Below, piece by piece: positions 25,329 to 37,900 of a stretch of 64,000 nucleotides of DNA. Every line of letters begins with the position of its first letter. Position 1 is the first letter of the stretch. The translations under genes were made by a program, and so were the position numbers. The DNA lies in the NCBI RefSeq assembly GCF_000512585.2, contig NC_089241.1:5536001-5600000 (forward strand), written 5' to 3'. Source of the stretch: Kwoniella bestiolae CBS 10118. Its lineage: Eukaryota > Basidiomycota > Tremellomycetes > Tremellales > Cryptococcaceae. The notes below the pieces were generated by a model that made no database searches, had not been told where the DNA came from, and saw only the letters and a program-made list of their open reading frames with translations.

Positions 25329-28300
25329 ATGTCTCGTCCCGGTCCTTCACCGCCTCCTGCTCTTACTCCCATCGCATCAACTTCCACAGCTCATCTTGGC
25401 CATCGCTCTGTACACGCAGATGTACGACACAGACATGATAAACAGCCCGTCACGTATCCACCTCAACAGAGCTGTACACCTTCTACCACCAGACCGAAAC
25501 GCAGAAAAAGACGAGATGGAGAGAAGAAGGGCAGACGTCTCTTGAGATGGAGAAGGGGGTTGGTGACAGAGGCATTCAGGAAGTTTGGTGAACATTGCGC
25601 GAGGAATCAGGTCAGTTCGACTCACTATCTTTGCAACCGATGACTGTACTGATTATCGACTGATGCCAGATACGGACATTGCTTATCGATTGCCTAGTAA
25701 TGACCAACCTGTTCTACCCATCTATGGCTCTCTATCTACAAAAGCGATTTCCACCCTTACATCCACCTTCACCGCCATCTCATCGAATGCCTTTACAGGG
25801 CGAACCGGTACCTTCGACATATCGTCAGAATCAACGAGAACACCCATTATCACTACTTAGTACACCGGTATTAGACAGCTTCTTCCCTTATCCCCCGCCG
25901 TTATTGCCCCAGCTGACATGGGCGGGATGGTGGGGCAGAGACACAGGTCAATACGATCAGGATGACCACGGCTGGGGACTGAGTAGGGCTTTACCTGAGG
26001 GAGCAAAAGAGCAAGTTTTGGAAGATGAGGAAATACGGATAATGAGGGTCGCATGGGCGGATGTGGAGGATGTGCTGGATAGGGACGTAGATGCTGGAGA
26101 GAGGGACTGGGAAGAAAGAGATCATGTTCTGTTGAGGTTAGTAAGGGATATAGCGGAAGAGTGGGAAACGAAATATACATCTACAGGGGAAAGGTGCATA
26201 AGGCAATTAGAAGGTGTAGAAGGAGGAACCGTTGAAGCGACTGGACCATGTTTCATTCTCTCACCGAATCACGATACACCGAATATCGAAGTGAATCAAA
26301 TCTCGATCTCAGCCCTTACCTCTGGGTCCCACAACTCGATCTCGCCTTCAGATGACGGCTCTTTCGACTGGACAGCATCGACTGGGAACATCTATCATAG
26401 TCTCGGTGTGCTTTTCCATGTCCCTCAAAATTCCATCGACACCTTCGAGATGCGTTGGAAAGAGACTATAAACGAAGTAGCGCAGAAAGTCGAAGGAGAA
26501 GTGTTCACTGAGGCTCAGAGATCGAATTCCATCGATGTGGAACAGACGGGTGAATGGTACCTTTCGGTGAGTTTGATATCCTGTGATCTATATGCAGATC
26601 GACACTGACCAAGTCACCTCGCTCAACTATCATTAGTATACTTCCCCTTCACAGTTCAAAGATCAACCTTCCGCACATGATCATCCGCATCAGCACACCT
26701 CAAGTCTCCCGACCTCACCTCCTAAGATTGTTCTCTTCCTCTACGCTGTCCTCTTGACCACTCTTATGGCCCAAATCTCCAACGCCTCGAAAGTGCACTC
26801 ACGATTCGGTCTGGCTTTCACCGGTGTAGTCCAACTATGCTGTTCATCCGTGATGAGTTTCAGTGTTCTTGCTTTACTCGGCTGGAATGGCTGGGGAGCA
26901 TCGGTGAAACAGAGTAGTCTGCCTACTTATGTCTTACCGTTTGTGATTGTCGTTGTCGGTGCTGAGAATATGTCTACACTGGTAAGTCGATTTGATACTC
27001 GGCACAGTCTGTTGCTGAGCTAAACTTCGTCATGTCGCATAGACCAAAGCGATTTTCTCGATCCCTTTCACCCACTCTGTTCCCGTTAGGATCGGTCTGG
27101 GACTCTCAAAAGTCGGTACTACCATCGCTCTTACCTCCTTGACCGATCTGTTAGTACTAGGAGTCGTCTGGCTTTGTGTGAACCTTCAGCCCGTTAGAGA
27201 ATTCTGCTTGTTCGCTGCGGTGGTGATCATCACAGATTGGTTCATGCTTCACACTTTCTTCCTGACTGTAAGTCCATGAGTTTGACCATAATATAATCAT
27301 TGACACCGGTGGATAGGTCTTGTCCATCGATGCTCAACGACTGGAGCTAGCCGATGTTCTCGCTTCCAACGGTGTGCCGCCCATCTCTCCCGTCGATCAA
27401 GACGCCAATTCGGATGATCAGGCAGAAGGTAAACAAGGTGGATTTAGCTGGAGAAAGCTTCTTCGAGCGAGAACGACGAAGAGCGGCAGTCTTGTCTTGG
27501 TGAGCTTGCTTTGCATCAGTAACCTTCCGTTGTAGGCCTAGCTGACGATGATTATAGCTCCTTTTGACGGTTGGTCTGCTCTACTGGCTTACTGAGCGAC
27601 ATCGAGTTTCCCTAAATACCACCGCCAGTCTATACGGCTACACTCCCACTTTTGGCACCAGTACCACCACATCTCACCTTGCCAGTCCTACCCCCTTCAC
27701 CACCAAATCGACCGATCTCACCACTCTCATCCCCGCCGAGAGACTATGGCGCTCTCTCAATCCCCTAGGATGGTCATATATCAAGATCTTTGTACCCCCC
27801 GCTTCTATCTTAGTCTTACCTCGCTCGGGCCATTCAATGCGTCCAGCGGATATTCGGAAACTGTCCTTACCAACATCACGATTACTCCTGCCACGACTCA
27901 GACCCCTATTTTACCTGTTCAAAGTAGTCGTCCTTCCTCAAGCAGTAACCGCAGGAGCTCTATACGCCTTGTTACTCTACCTACTCAAAGATGCCGATCT
28001 CCTCGACGCTCAACGAGACAGATTAGGTAGAGTAGACGAGCAACAGCAAGCGAATGAAACTGACTCGTCACCTAATGCGTATTTAGAAAACCCCTTGCTT
28101 GAAAGATTGAAAGCCAACATGTTGCCGTGCAGTCATGAGTCCGATATCGACCTCATCTCGACCTCTTCTGATGGACTGCTAGCCTTAAGCGTGGGGATAG
28201 ACGATACCATCTGCTTGTGGAGATTCAATGAGATGAATGATGGAAGCGGAACGAGAGAGATACTTTCTACCAGGAATTTGGATCCGGAAGACCCCATTGT

Positions 28301-30179
28301 GTGTTGCGCTATAAGCGAAGATAGGCGATTCATAGGTGTCTGTACGGCCAATGGATCGGTGCAGATCTGGGAGATCCCAGACGAGGGTCAAGTGGTGGCA
28401 CTTGAGTCGCGACGACTCAATGGTGATTCATCTAGGACATCAAGGATCAGTACTATGGCATTTGATGATACATGGGACTTCACAAGACAAGAAGACCCTT
28501 TCACAATCACCCCTACGAAACTACCGAGTAAACTCGCTACACCTGGTCCAACAGTACTTATAGCTTTCGCAACTGGCTCTGTCGTATCTGTTACTGCCGA
28601 TTCTTCTTCGACGGCGATCATTCAACCTCATCAGCTTGATACGTCCGCTCGTGTATCCTTCATCCGCTCCGAAGGTCTTCTCAATATTCTGGTGGTATCA
28701 TCAGAGACCGTTCAAGTATACCGCAACACCTCATCCGGATGGCTTCCGGCGCTCCTTTCAGAGAATTCTGAAAATCGAATAACAGCTGTATCTACACCTG
28801 ATCTCTCCCTACCTGGCTTATGGGCTGTAGGACATAAATCCGGATCTATCGATATAATCGATGAGATTATTGGTCAACTCCTGTCTATAGAACCTAACGC
28901 GTCGGAACCTATCAGGAAGATCAAAGTGGTTAAACCATCTTCGATGAGATGCGTAGGATGTAATACAATTACTACCGATGGGTATCTGGTGATGTCTTCG
29001 ACGGCAACTCAAATTTCGATTGATCGCATCGCACCAAGGATATCCAATAACCCATTCTGTAGATGCTTGAATTCATCCCGAACGCGAAACTCCCTGGACG
29101 AAAGTACGAGACCATCCCCCACACGTCTGGCCAATGGTTCCACCGATGGAGGACTGGTGGTCCCTCCCCTGTGGATCAAGAAGAGATATTCGCCGGGTAC
29201 ATCCCCTCGGAAATCACCCTCGTTATTACCTTTACCTTCCAATGGCGAATTCCCCTTATCAAGTCATGGGGGAGCAAGGAGATTATCAAACCTTCATAAA
29301 CCTGATGAACAAGTTTTGTCCATGACATCCCCCATGGACCGAACTTCGATTTCTGGTGGGTCGAACCATATCTCACCCGCTGGAGAGTTCGAGGTCCAAT
29401 CGCTTGGATCAATCGTCATTGCCTCTCCGGACGAGCATCCCGACAGAAGTGGGGAGAAAGGGAGTTGGGAGGTAGTGGGAGATAGATTGGTAGGATTGAA
29501 GAAGACCGGACATGGCCAGATTGATGATTCTCAGTTCTCCGCGTTCTCAGTAGACCTTAGGAACGAACTTTGGAATGGTCTTTGTCTGGTGGTTCATTCG
29601 ATAGGATTTGGAGAGTTGATTGACAAGACCAAAGTGAATGGAACGGGGACAGGGATGGAGATATCCATGTCAATGCGGGAAAGGAGGATGGAGAGGATAA
29701 ATAGTTTGAATGGACGAGCTTCCTTCTCTCTTACCGTTGACCCAGACTGCCCAGGAGGACAGAGAAAAAGTCTATCGGTACCTACGTTTGAGAGATTGGG
29801 GTATGTCCATATCAACCAATTTTCAATTCTACGAGATACCACCCATACTCAACGAGGGGGAGGAGGAGCGGTTATAGGTGGATTTGGAAATCGGTTGGGA
29901 GTCATTTATTTGAATGATGATGACAAGTATAAGGATCAGAGGGTGAGATCCGTGAGTGGTATCGGTACCTCTTCATCGATGAGGACGGGAATGGGTTTGG
30001 GATTATCTACTCCCACGCCTACTAGAAGATCAATCTCGAACCCCACACCTTCTGCATTCCCTCCGCCGCCGCCTATCTTGAACCCTAATCCCAATGTCAC
30101 CTCTACGCCCACGTTCAATGCAAGGAATATAAGTGGGAGTTCCAGTGGGAGCGGGAGTGGGCATAAGAAGCTGGATTAG
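25329..30179 (+). CDS. SCP1: SREBP cleavage-activating protein homologue (SCAP/Scp1)
   Basis: ER membrane sterol sensor that escorts the SREBP precursor to its proteases; in Cryptococcus the Sre1-Scp1 pathway controls sterol synthesis and hypoxic growth. After a basic N-terminus comes TM1 (LIDCLVMTNLFYPSMALYL, about 25690) and a large luminal loop (25750-26690). The sterol-sensing domain follows from KIVLFLYAVLLTTLMAQ (26730) through VVGAENMSTLTKAIFSIP to FMLHTFFLTVLSIDAQRLELADVL (27360); the last is the classical end of SCAP/HMGR-type SSDs. More membrane spans lie at 27560-27990. The cytosolic C-terminus carries WD40 repeats, for example DGLLALSVGIDDTICLW and RRFIGVCTANGSVQIW (28160-28370), ending in a Gly/Ser tail. 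The last exon is a single 2.6-kb ORF. Start ATG 25329 (MSRPGPSP); an open frame continues upstream without a better ATG. Confidence 0.9.
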
Positions 30180-30742
30180 TGGTGCCGTAAATAGATGAGG
30201 AATTATTCAGGACTAGATCTGTATTGGAAATGAAGGAAGGAATGGTAACTCTTACAAGATGACATGTTTGAAAATTCAAGGAGTCGTGGGTTTGATTCTC
30301 TCGTATACTTTGTGGACTGTACTACCTATGTTTGACAAAAACGTTGTATTACCCATTATTTGATGAATCATATCGTGTAAACATCAATGCCAGCAAGCAC
30401 GATATGCCAGGACCCTTGTCCGAAAACATCCCTGCGATCGATACGCATGTACCTCATATTGTTACATTCCCATATACGTAAAGGGTGATGACAGCTTATC
30501 AGAAATGGGTGAAGGATGGAAAGTGACGGATTGTTAATTGTCTGTGATGGAATGGAATGGAGCGAAAACAGAACAGACAGACCTCTGTGATCATAGAGAA
30601 GAGAAGAAAGAAGAAAGAGGTATAATTATATATGTATAGTGACGATGAGAAGTCCAAACGAAGGAAGTTCGACGGCTAGAATCCAACTGGTTGCACGACG
30701 TTTGAAGCTACCCAGTCTGCGGCGGTCCTGCAGTGAGAATGT
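30180..30742. other. Intergenic, convergent 3' ends
   Basis: 563 bases between the SCP1 and SNF7 stops. A purine-rich run (GAAGAGAAGAAAGAAGAAAGAGG, split at 30597-30620) is the only notable sequence. No gene. Confidence 0.55.
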
Positions 30743-32006
30743 CTACATAGCCAGCTCGGCTTGTAATTGACGTAATTGAGCTTCCTCGTCGTCTTCCTCC
30801 GCTTGAGCAGTGTTGTTGACGCCTGTGAAATGTCGTACAGACATATTAGCCTCTCAATCCCTCTGAAGAAGGAGACATGACAAAGTGGTCCAAGCCTGGT
30901 ACAGCTGATTGTGATTGTAAAGAAGAGAAGACTTACGCCCTGTGGTTTGACCCACCGGTGAAGCGGGGATATGACTCGGTACTCTATCTGCGCCGGCGAG
31001 TCTGTCGTCTAGTTGTTCTTGCTCTAACGCCTCGAGCTCTTCTTTGAGGTCGTCCTGGAGGTGTGACAAGGGTGTCAGTAAGATGTAAACCACGATATAT
31101 GGGTGTGTGGAAGGATGGTCCTTGTCGAACATTGCATAACGTCGATGGTCATGCGATTGAATGAGATTGATCTCACCTCGTCGAGTACTATGCCCATACC
31201 GACTGGATTGGAAATAGCATCTGAAATTTCGTTGGTGAGGTCCATCTGTTCTCTGATTTTGTCCATTGTAGCGTCGACTCCTTCCGCGGTGCTATACATG
31301 GGTACGATGATGATTAGCATTCCACTCCTTCACTCTTCCGAACCATCTCATCTTCCGATGGTACATAAGATGATCCCCTTGATCAACACGAAATTGCGAT
31401 AGAGAAAGAAACATACAGATTACTGTGAATCCCTTTGAGAGCATCCGCACCTTTCTTCATAGCTACCATAGTCTCGGCGTTCAGGTTGGCTGATTCTATG
31501 GCGTTGACCTGTATAGCAGCAGATTAGATTAGCACGGTGTCAAGCTTGGAACACGGTACATAGCTAGGGCACTGAAATGGGAGTCCAAGTGACTCATATG
31601 CGAGTTGAAAGCAATATACCCACCTGAGTCTCCAAGGTCAATCTCGTGCCAGCAATTCTATCCAATTCATTCTCATGCGCTTTCTTTTGTCTCAACGCAG
31701 CCATTGCCACTGTCAGTTCGATCATTGCTATCAGCTCTCCATCTATTTATATATAGTATCGATGGATACTTCTCAGATCCCACTCCTGCTGTGCTTGTGC
31801 CCTCGAGGAAGAACCAAAGTCCACTCACATCGCTTATTAGACGTAGCATTCGCTTTAGCCTTCTTCATCTCCTCCTCGATCTTCTTATTCAGATGTTCCT
31901 CCTTCTTCTCCAACATCAGCAATTGCTGTCTCAAGCCCACTATCGCATCCCTCGCTCCCTCTCGGGTATCCTTCTTCCCTGCGAACCATGACATCCAGCC
32001 TGACAT
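30743..32006 (-). CDS. SNF7: ESCRT-III subunit Snf7/Vps32
   Basis: Core polymer-forming ESCRT-III protein for multivesicular-body formation; also needed in fungi for Rim101 pH signalling. Six short exons read MSGWMSWFAG (N-terminal amphipathic anchor), AIVGLRQQLLMLEKKEEHLNKKI (helix 1), MAALRQKKAHENELDRIAGTRLTLE (helix 2), SANLNAETMVAMKKGADALK (helix 3), MDKIREQMDLTNEISDAIS (helix 4) and DELEALEQEQLD (helix 5). It ends with the acidic EAQLRQLQAELAM, the MIM-type tail bound by Vps4. About 220 residues, normal for the family. Start 32004-32006, stop TAG at 30743. Confidence 0.94.
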
Positions 32007-32392
32007 GATGTTTGTGTTTGGTAATTACAGTATATCGGGTGGGAGGATGATAATGGAGATGCTGATTTCGAAGTCGCCCTTCGGATTGCTGCTCTATTGT
32101 CACCTCGGATGCTGTTGATGTTGAGATATGTAAAGTTGTATGGCAGTTGTTGAAGCTGAATGAGTATTGTTGTTGTGATGATATTTGGCCACCGAGTTGA
32201 TAACAAACTGCAAACTCGTTCACTGGACACAGTTCGTCATTCAGTTAGTTGAGCATATAACGGGATCAAATTTCACCCAAAAGCAAAGTGAGCCTGATAC
32301 ATGATAACTCTGTCATCGATCAACTACTACTATCATTGACAGTTGCTGACTACTACAACGATATAAAGCATTTACACAAGTACATCATGAAG
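32007..32392. other. Intergenic: SNF7 promoter and 3' end of the DUF7918-like gene
   Basis: 386 bases. SNF7 and the next gene lie on the same strand. No feature beyond an AT-rich leader before SNF7. Confidence 0.55.
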
Positions 32393-33923
32393 TCATCTAC
32401 GCCCAATACCAGCAAAAACAGAGCTTCCAGGCTGGTCTTTGGTCAACTGATGAAGCATCTCCTGAAACGCAACAAGTCCCATTTCAGCTTCTCGAAGATT
32501 TAGACATGTGGGAACGCAGAACAGACCCACCTTGAGCGACTTGATCTCCTCTTCAGCCGACCTCAACCTCTTTGCAGAGTCTGTTTTTACGCTGTCTTCG
32601 ACGCTATCCTCTGACAACTCTCTCTTGGCCCGTCTGTCTGTATCAGCAGTCTTCTTAGACTTGGTAGGTCGGGCCTTGTCCACATCCTCGTCAGGTTCAG
32701 CTTTGAGTCTGGTCGTGCGGGATACTTGGCATGAATGTTGTTGAGCGGGTACTGCAGGATGTTGTGTCAGTGGGTCGGCGCTGTGTCGACGTTCATAGCT
32801 CAAGATCAAGCCTTACCTCGATCCAAAAGACCTTGATTGACGAGATATTGACGAGTTCGTACCTGTCCGCCTATCAATGCTTTGTGCTAGACAGTATCAT
32901 GTGACATACCTTGAAGACGAACTTCAGATAAGGTCTCTCCCTATCTTCCTCATCATATGTGAACTCTTGGCCGTATGCTGTCTTCTCTTCGGCTTTCCTA
33001 CTTGATCCGCTCGCTCTATGATGCAAAATATCGTCAGCCTTTCCCCCACTCTATCCGTTATATCCCCTTATCAAAAAGGTGTAATCATCACTCACACTTC
33101 ACCTCTACCATCTGCTTCTTCCCTCTCGATCACCCTCTGACTTATCCTTCTTTTCGCAGGCTTATTTCTCTCGATCCCTCCTCGCGAAATCTCAACAACT
33201 ATCATCCCCTCCTCTGCATCCCTGGAATCGTCTCCTTCTGCCCTCTCTTCTCGGTGAGGTGGATTTCTCTGACACCATCGCAGTATAAACAATGGTTTCT
33301 CAGCTAAGGACATCGCAATATCGTTCAATACTCTACTTACGATGTTGCCAAAGGACAGATCCGATTCCAGCAAATCCCCATCTTCATCTTCCCTGAAGAA
33401 CGTAGATAGCTTATGGGTGACATGCCATCGTTTACGAATATGTAAGGCATGAATCTCGTTCCCACTGATTATCGGTTCAGCTATCCAATCGCCCAACCAT
33501 GGCTTTTGTCGACCGAGATGTACATTTGTGGTGAAATCCTGTTGATTTGTACCAAGATCAGCAGGATATCTCATCAACAACAACAGTAGTCATGCGCCCA
33601 TCTGATGAGTTGGGCAAAAGCGGTTGGAGGAAGATCTGGACTTTCCTCGTGTGACTTGGGACAAACGAAACACTCCATCCTGAAACAACCATCTTCATCG
33701 CCCGTCTTTCGTACTCGTACCTCGTCTGCGATGTCCACATATCAGCGGGGAGAGGAAAGCACCACTTCTCGTTGGGTACATACCGAGCTTTTCCCCATTG
33801 ACGGATAACCATACCTGAAAGGAAACGAGAACGCTCACGTGAGCTCTCCATCACCTTGTGGTGTGTCGTAAAACATGGTAGCTGAGTACTGACCGAGAGT
33901 CCATTAGCTTCTTTGATCCTCAT
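32393..33923 (-). CDS. DUF7918-like protein, copy A
   Basis: Uncharacterised basidiomycete-type protein. The start at 33921-33923 gives MRIKEANGLS, spliced to VWLSVNGEKL, DEVRVRKTGDEDGCFRMECFV, then WLGDWIAEPIISGNEIHALHIRKRWHVTHKLSTFF and an IVVEISRGGIERN block. Near the end, ERPYLKFVFKVRTRQYLVNQGLL matches the closing block I associate with DUF7918 (P-x-F-x-F-x-Y-R-x-x-x-x-L-x-x-x-G-I). The C-terminus is Lys/Glu/Asp-rich and probably nuclear, with KAEPDEDVDKARPTKSKKT and a predicted coiled coil. The family call rests on remembered pattern, so it is tentative; the relation to the next gene is visible directly (NGLSVWLSVNGEKL against NSLEVWVECNGIRL). Several junctions (33540-33600 and 32880-32940) are uncertain. 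Confidence 0.6.
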
Positions 33924-34278
33924 GTTGTCAGTTGTGATAGTACTACGATGACCTAGTAGCCTCGACTGATTGAGTCTGATTATGTGAAGAACCAGGAATG
34001 ATGCAGAAGAAGAGATGATATACGTGTATCCGTTTTCATGATTTATATCGTGATGAGATGGTGCATGTGGATGGTGGCGACACGCATGGCGCATGGATCG
34101 CCTGATAAGAATTTGTTTCTACCCTTTCCTCCTGTTGAGTGCCTGTCCGTGCGCATGATTATGTACTGTCATTTGATGGGCGAATCATCATAATTAGGTC
34201 TGAGATGAAAGAAAGGTATCGCATCTCAATCATGACACCTCCTCCACCCACAGACAAAGATATGGTATCACCATGCCG
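33924..34278. other. Intergenic between the two DUF7918-like genes
   Basis: 355 bases separating the stop of copy B from the start of copy A, both on the minus strand. AT-rich; probably promoter of copy A and 3' UTR of copy B. Confidence 0.55.
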
Positions 34279-36879
34279 TTAATCAGAAGTGATCTCTATG
34301 GCATCTTCCCTAGATCTACCTGACCTATCTGCCCTTCTCCCCTTCTCCTTATCCAGGGCGACCTTCTCCATTCTCACCCTAGTATTCTTAGCCTCAGCCT
34401 CTCTCAACTTTCTTTTCTTCTCCTGCACCCTCCTCTCCATCTCGTCTTCATCATCATCATACACCTCCGGGCGACCTCGCTTTACAGATATTCTCGTCCT
34501 CCCATCCTGCCTTCCCATCAGGATACCACCAGAAGATCTCCCCCCTTTACCAAAGTTCAACCATTTCTCCCTCTCCTCTTCCCTCCTCTTCCGCTCTTTA
34601 TCCTCCAATCTCCGTATCTTCGCTAAATCTCGCATCTTCCTCCTAGCTTCCTTCTCTTGCATCATCTTTGTCTGTCTTTCCTCCTGTTTATCTTGGTAAG
34701 ACTGGACAGTCTCCCAGCTTGCCTTTTTCTTTCCCTTATCACGGACAGAACCACCCGCACGAGGATTAAAAATGCTTTGTAATAGGTCTTCATCTATGCC
34801 TTCCTTTGATAAGTAATCGATCGAGTTTATATCATTATTGTCCGCACTCTTCGCTTGTGTGTTTGTACGAGAGTAGGCGTAATCGTTAGATATCACGTTG
34901 GGAAGAGGCTTTTCCCTCATGTGAGAGGTCGACGCGACATTGGTATCTTTCTTAGTAAGAGGTAAATTATGGGTGACTTCACGTCTAGTGTGCCTTCTAT
35001 CTTCAGACCCAGCATCGGTTGGCCCATCATGGGGAAAGGCACCTTTTGACTTTTGAGAAGACTGATGTGGTCGGTCAGTAGACAATTCTTGCTGGTGAGT
35101 AATAGCTTGAAGCAAATAATCAATCTCGCCTTCTGTCAGGTTCGAGGTAGGGTTATCCAGAGCTTGAAATAACATCTCGAGGTCTGGGTCTGCATCTGCT
35201 TCCTTAGCTTGATGGGGTATTTCGGCGGGTGAAGACTCGTTCTGTCGAGGATTGGGTTGGTTTCGAGGATGATTGGTAAACTTCTTTGTATTCGGACTGT
35301 GAGCTTGATGTGGAGAAGGAAGAGGGTGATTCGGTGATGATGCCAAGGGAGTCGTATGAGCATGAAGAGGATGACTGAATTTGGAGGGTAGACTAGCCGG
35401 AAGAGCTGGTTTAGGCTGATTGTCGCTGTTCACCTTTGAGATTGTGTGCTCCCCAGGTTCTACTACTGGTTGTTTTGCGACCAATGCCTTCTCCTTCCCA
35501 TTTCGTGATATGGTGTCGGAAGTGAGAGACGCCTTTCCATTGCTCGTACTCCTTAACTCTGCGAGTTCCGCCTTCGGTTGATCGGCTTGGTCAAGATATT
35601 CTTCCTTGCTCGCTTCCGAGTAGGTTTTCATCTCTTGAGGCATATCGTGTTGCTCAGTAGTCAGGAGGAACGGTGAAGGAGGCGTCGAGTCAGGAATGAG
35701 AATCTCGTCTTCTCGACTCCTAGGAGTGACAGTAGGTGGAGGAACGGACGGAGTCAAGATATCGTTGGCCTCGAGAGCTTTACGAGTACCGTACTACACC
35801 GGGATGCATCAGCCGATGCATGTGATTGTGAAAGATCCAGAATGGCAGCTCACGGTATATACGAATCGTACCCACGGGTCGATGTCATCGTCTGCCAGAT
35901 TGTCCCATATGTTACTTGGATTGAACTTGGGTATCGGACTAGCAAAGTGGAAAAGTAGTAGCTTAGCGTGAAAGTACAAAGAAGCTTGTGACTTACAAAT
36001 ACCCGTTATATGCTACCGACTGTATCACAGACCGAGCGTGAGAGTAAGCTGATCATCCTCAACAGTGCATGCGCGCACAAGGCAGCTCACCTCATCTTGT
36101 ATTGTATATCCCAGTGATCCCTTCCCAGTAACTTTAAGATGTATACCTCTCCAGATAGATATGGTTATCTTCCCTAGACTTCCTTCAGGCGAATTGAGCA
36201 GTACGATATTACTCCGGTCTTCTTCGGTGCCCTCGACCTACCTCACAAACGTTAGCTGAGCGAAGTCCATTCCATTGACAGCTCACCAGAGTAGACTGAA
36301 CATCTTGTCCTTCTCCTCCCTTCACCTTGACGTGAGGGTGATACACTTGCCCATGGAATACTTCGTACCCCTCCTGTGGTCTGAAGAAGGTCGTACATAG
36401 TAGGAAGTCGTCAATTGAGACATCCGATAACAAGTGGCCTGCCCATTCGAGCGGTGCAGTGTTTCGCACGTGGAAGGTGTATTTCTGAGAGATACCATCG
36501 TAAGGCAATATCAGCTGACGACTCGCGCACGGACGAATGTGATGGACAGATGTACCGATGTCGATGGACTGCCGATCTCCAAGTACCCCTTGTATGTTGG
36601 TGGGTGATTTCGTCGTTTCTCCTCGAACGTCTGATCGTGCTCCTCTGCTTGGGTCGGGACGCGTCAGTCAATAGTCAGTAACTTATGAGTATGTTGGCGG
36701 GTTAGCTTACTTAGACGAATGCCATTACATTCTACCCAGACCTATCATAGATCAGCAAAGGTAAGTATGAGCACGTAGTATCAGTAGCAACACCGCTCCC
36801 GTGGTCAGTATCGCGTCAGAGTGAAGAGGGGTAAGAGGTCACGTACTTCGAGACTGTTAAAGTCAGGTATAGCTTTCAT
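34279..36879 (-). CDS. DUF7918-like protein, copy B, with long charged C-terminus
   Basis: Starts at 36877-36879, MKAIPDFNSLE, spliced to VWVECNGIRL, then YKGYLEIGSPSTSVHLSITF, KYTFHVRNTAPLEWAGHLLSDVSIDDFLL (about 36400-36490), QVYHPHVKVKGGEG, and LGKITISIWRGIHLKV (about 36130-36180). The closing block DDDIDPWVRFVYTYGTRKALEANDIL lies at about 35780-35890. This order parallels copy A. A 1.5-kb exon then encodes a disordered, Gln/Pro-rich region and a strongly charged predicted coiled coil (KMRDLAKIRRLEDKERKRREEEREKW), ending SREDAIEITSD. Asp/Glu-Ile-Glu-Ile endings of this type resemble SUMO-interacting motifs; that is speculation. The short intron after ITFVRARV (35 nt) is the weakest junction. 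Function unknown. Confidence 0.65.
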
Positions 36880-37900
36880 CGTACCTTCCAGTAATACTGT
36901 AAGATGGGACACTTCAATAAGACCAAGACTAATTACAACTGCCTGACAGATCAAGATCCAAATGAAACCGAACAAAATTGAATAAGGGAAATGAAAGAAC
37001 AGACAGGAGACAGGATCTGAATGCAGTGATACAAACCAGTACGAGTCAGTCCAAATCCCAATTCGCGAACTACACGAGGCAGTGTCCGTGCGCCTTTGCT
37101 ACCGTGTCTCGTTTCGTCTCATCTTGATACACCAATTGAGCGGTGAGCTAAATGAGTGATCGACTATCATTGAAGAATTTAATGCTCATCAATATATCAA
37201 TATATACATTAAATCTGTTCTTCGATGTCGTTTATTCGGCATTATTCTCTCGTTCTGGATGCGCAGGAGAGTCTCGTACCTCACACGAGGAACCAGGCTA
37301 CTCCAACTTTGATATCTCGGACTACAAATGTCCCGAGACGCGTCGTTACCTCCTCTGCTCTGCTATGTAGTGCCGTAAACAAATCGAAAAATCAATCACA
37401 TTTCAGGGTCAGGGCATCACAACCAAGACATCGAGAAGGATTTTCCCATTGTTTGTTTACATCTCTCATCTGTTGGGTTTACTCGCTGTCAACAACGTGA
37501 CAACGCCATAGCACTGTTTATCATCTGTCATCTGCAGCCCAGAGAGCAAGTCGAGATGGTCTGGTCGGAATGAATGAATTGCAATCATCAATGCATGATC
37601 TGTATGTTCATGCCGTAACGATACTTTCTACATTTGAATATTCAATTTCGAGGTATCCATCTCGTCTTCTCATCTGTGTATTTTCTTGATATTGCATTTA
37701 CATCTACATTCACTCACTCGTTTTTGATCATACACGCTCCTTACAACCACCTTTGACCACTCAGTCCACCTTGACGCTCACCTGCAATATCGTCATCAGT
37801 CAATCACGTCACGATCATCAAGCGCGATCGCAAAGCTCTGGCTGGCGGATATAACTCAGAGAATCATCAACTCTCGAAAGAAGTCTAGTCCACCTACACC
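36880..37900. other. Intergenic, divergent promoters of copy B and the GT18-like gene
   Basis: 1.02 kb between divergent starts. Contains AT-rich sequence (37170-37215) and a pyrimidine-rich leader before 37901. I see no gene or strong repeat. Confidence 0.55.

Noticed and set aside
33558..34094. Unspliced 178-codon frame at the 5' end of DUF7918-like copy A
   Set aside because: Reading through gives an unconvincing protein. Splicing at 33893 and again near 33791 gives VWLSVNGEKLDEVRVRKTG, which aligns with copy B.
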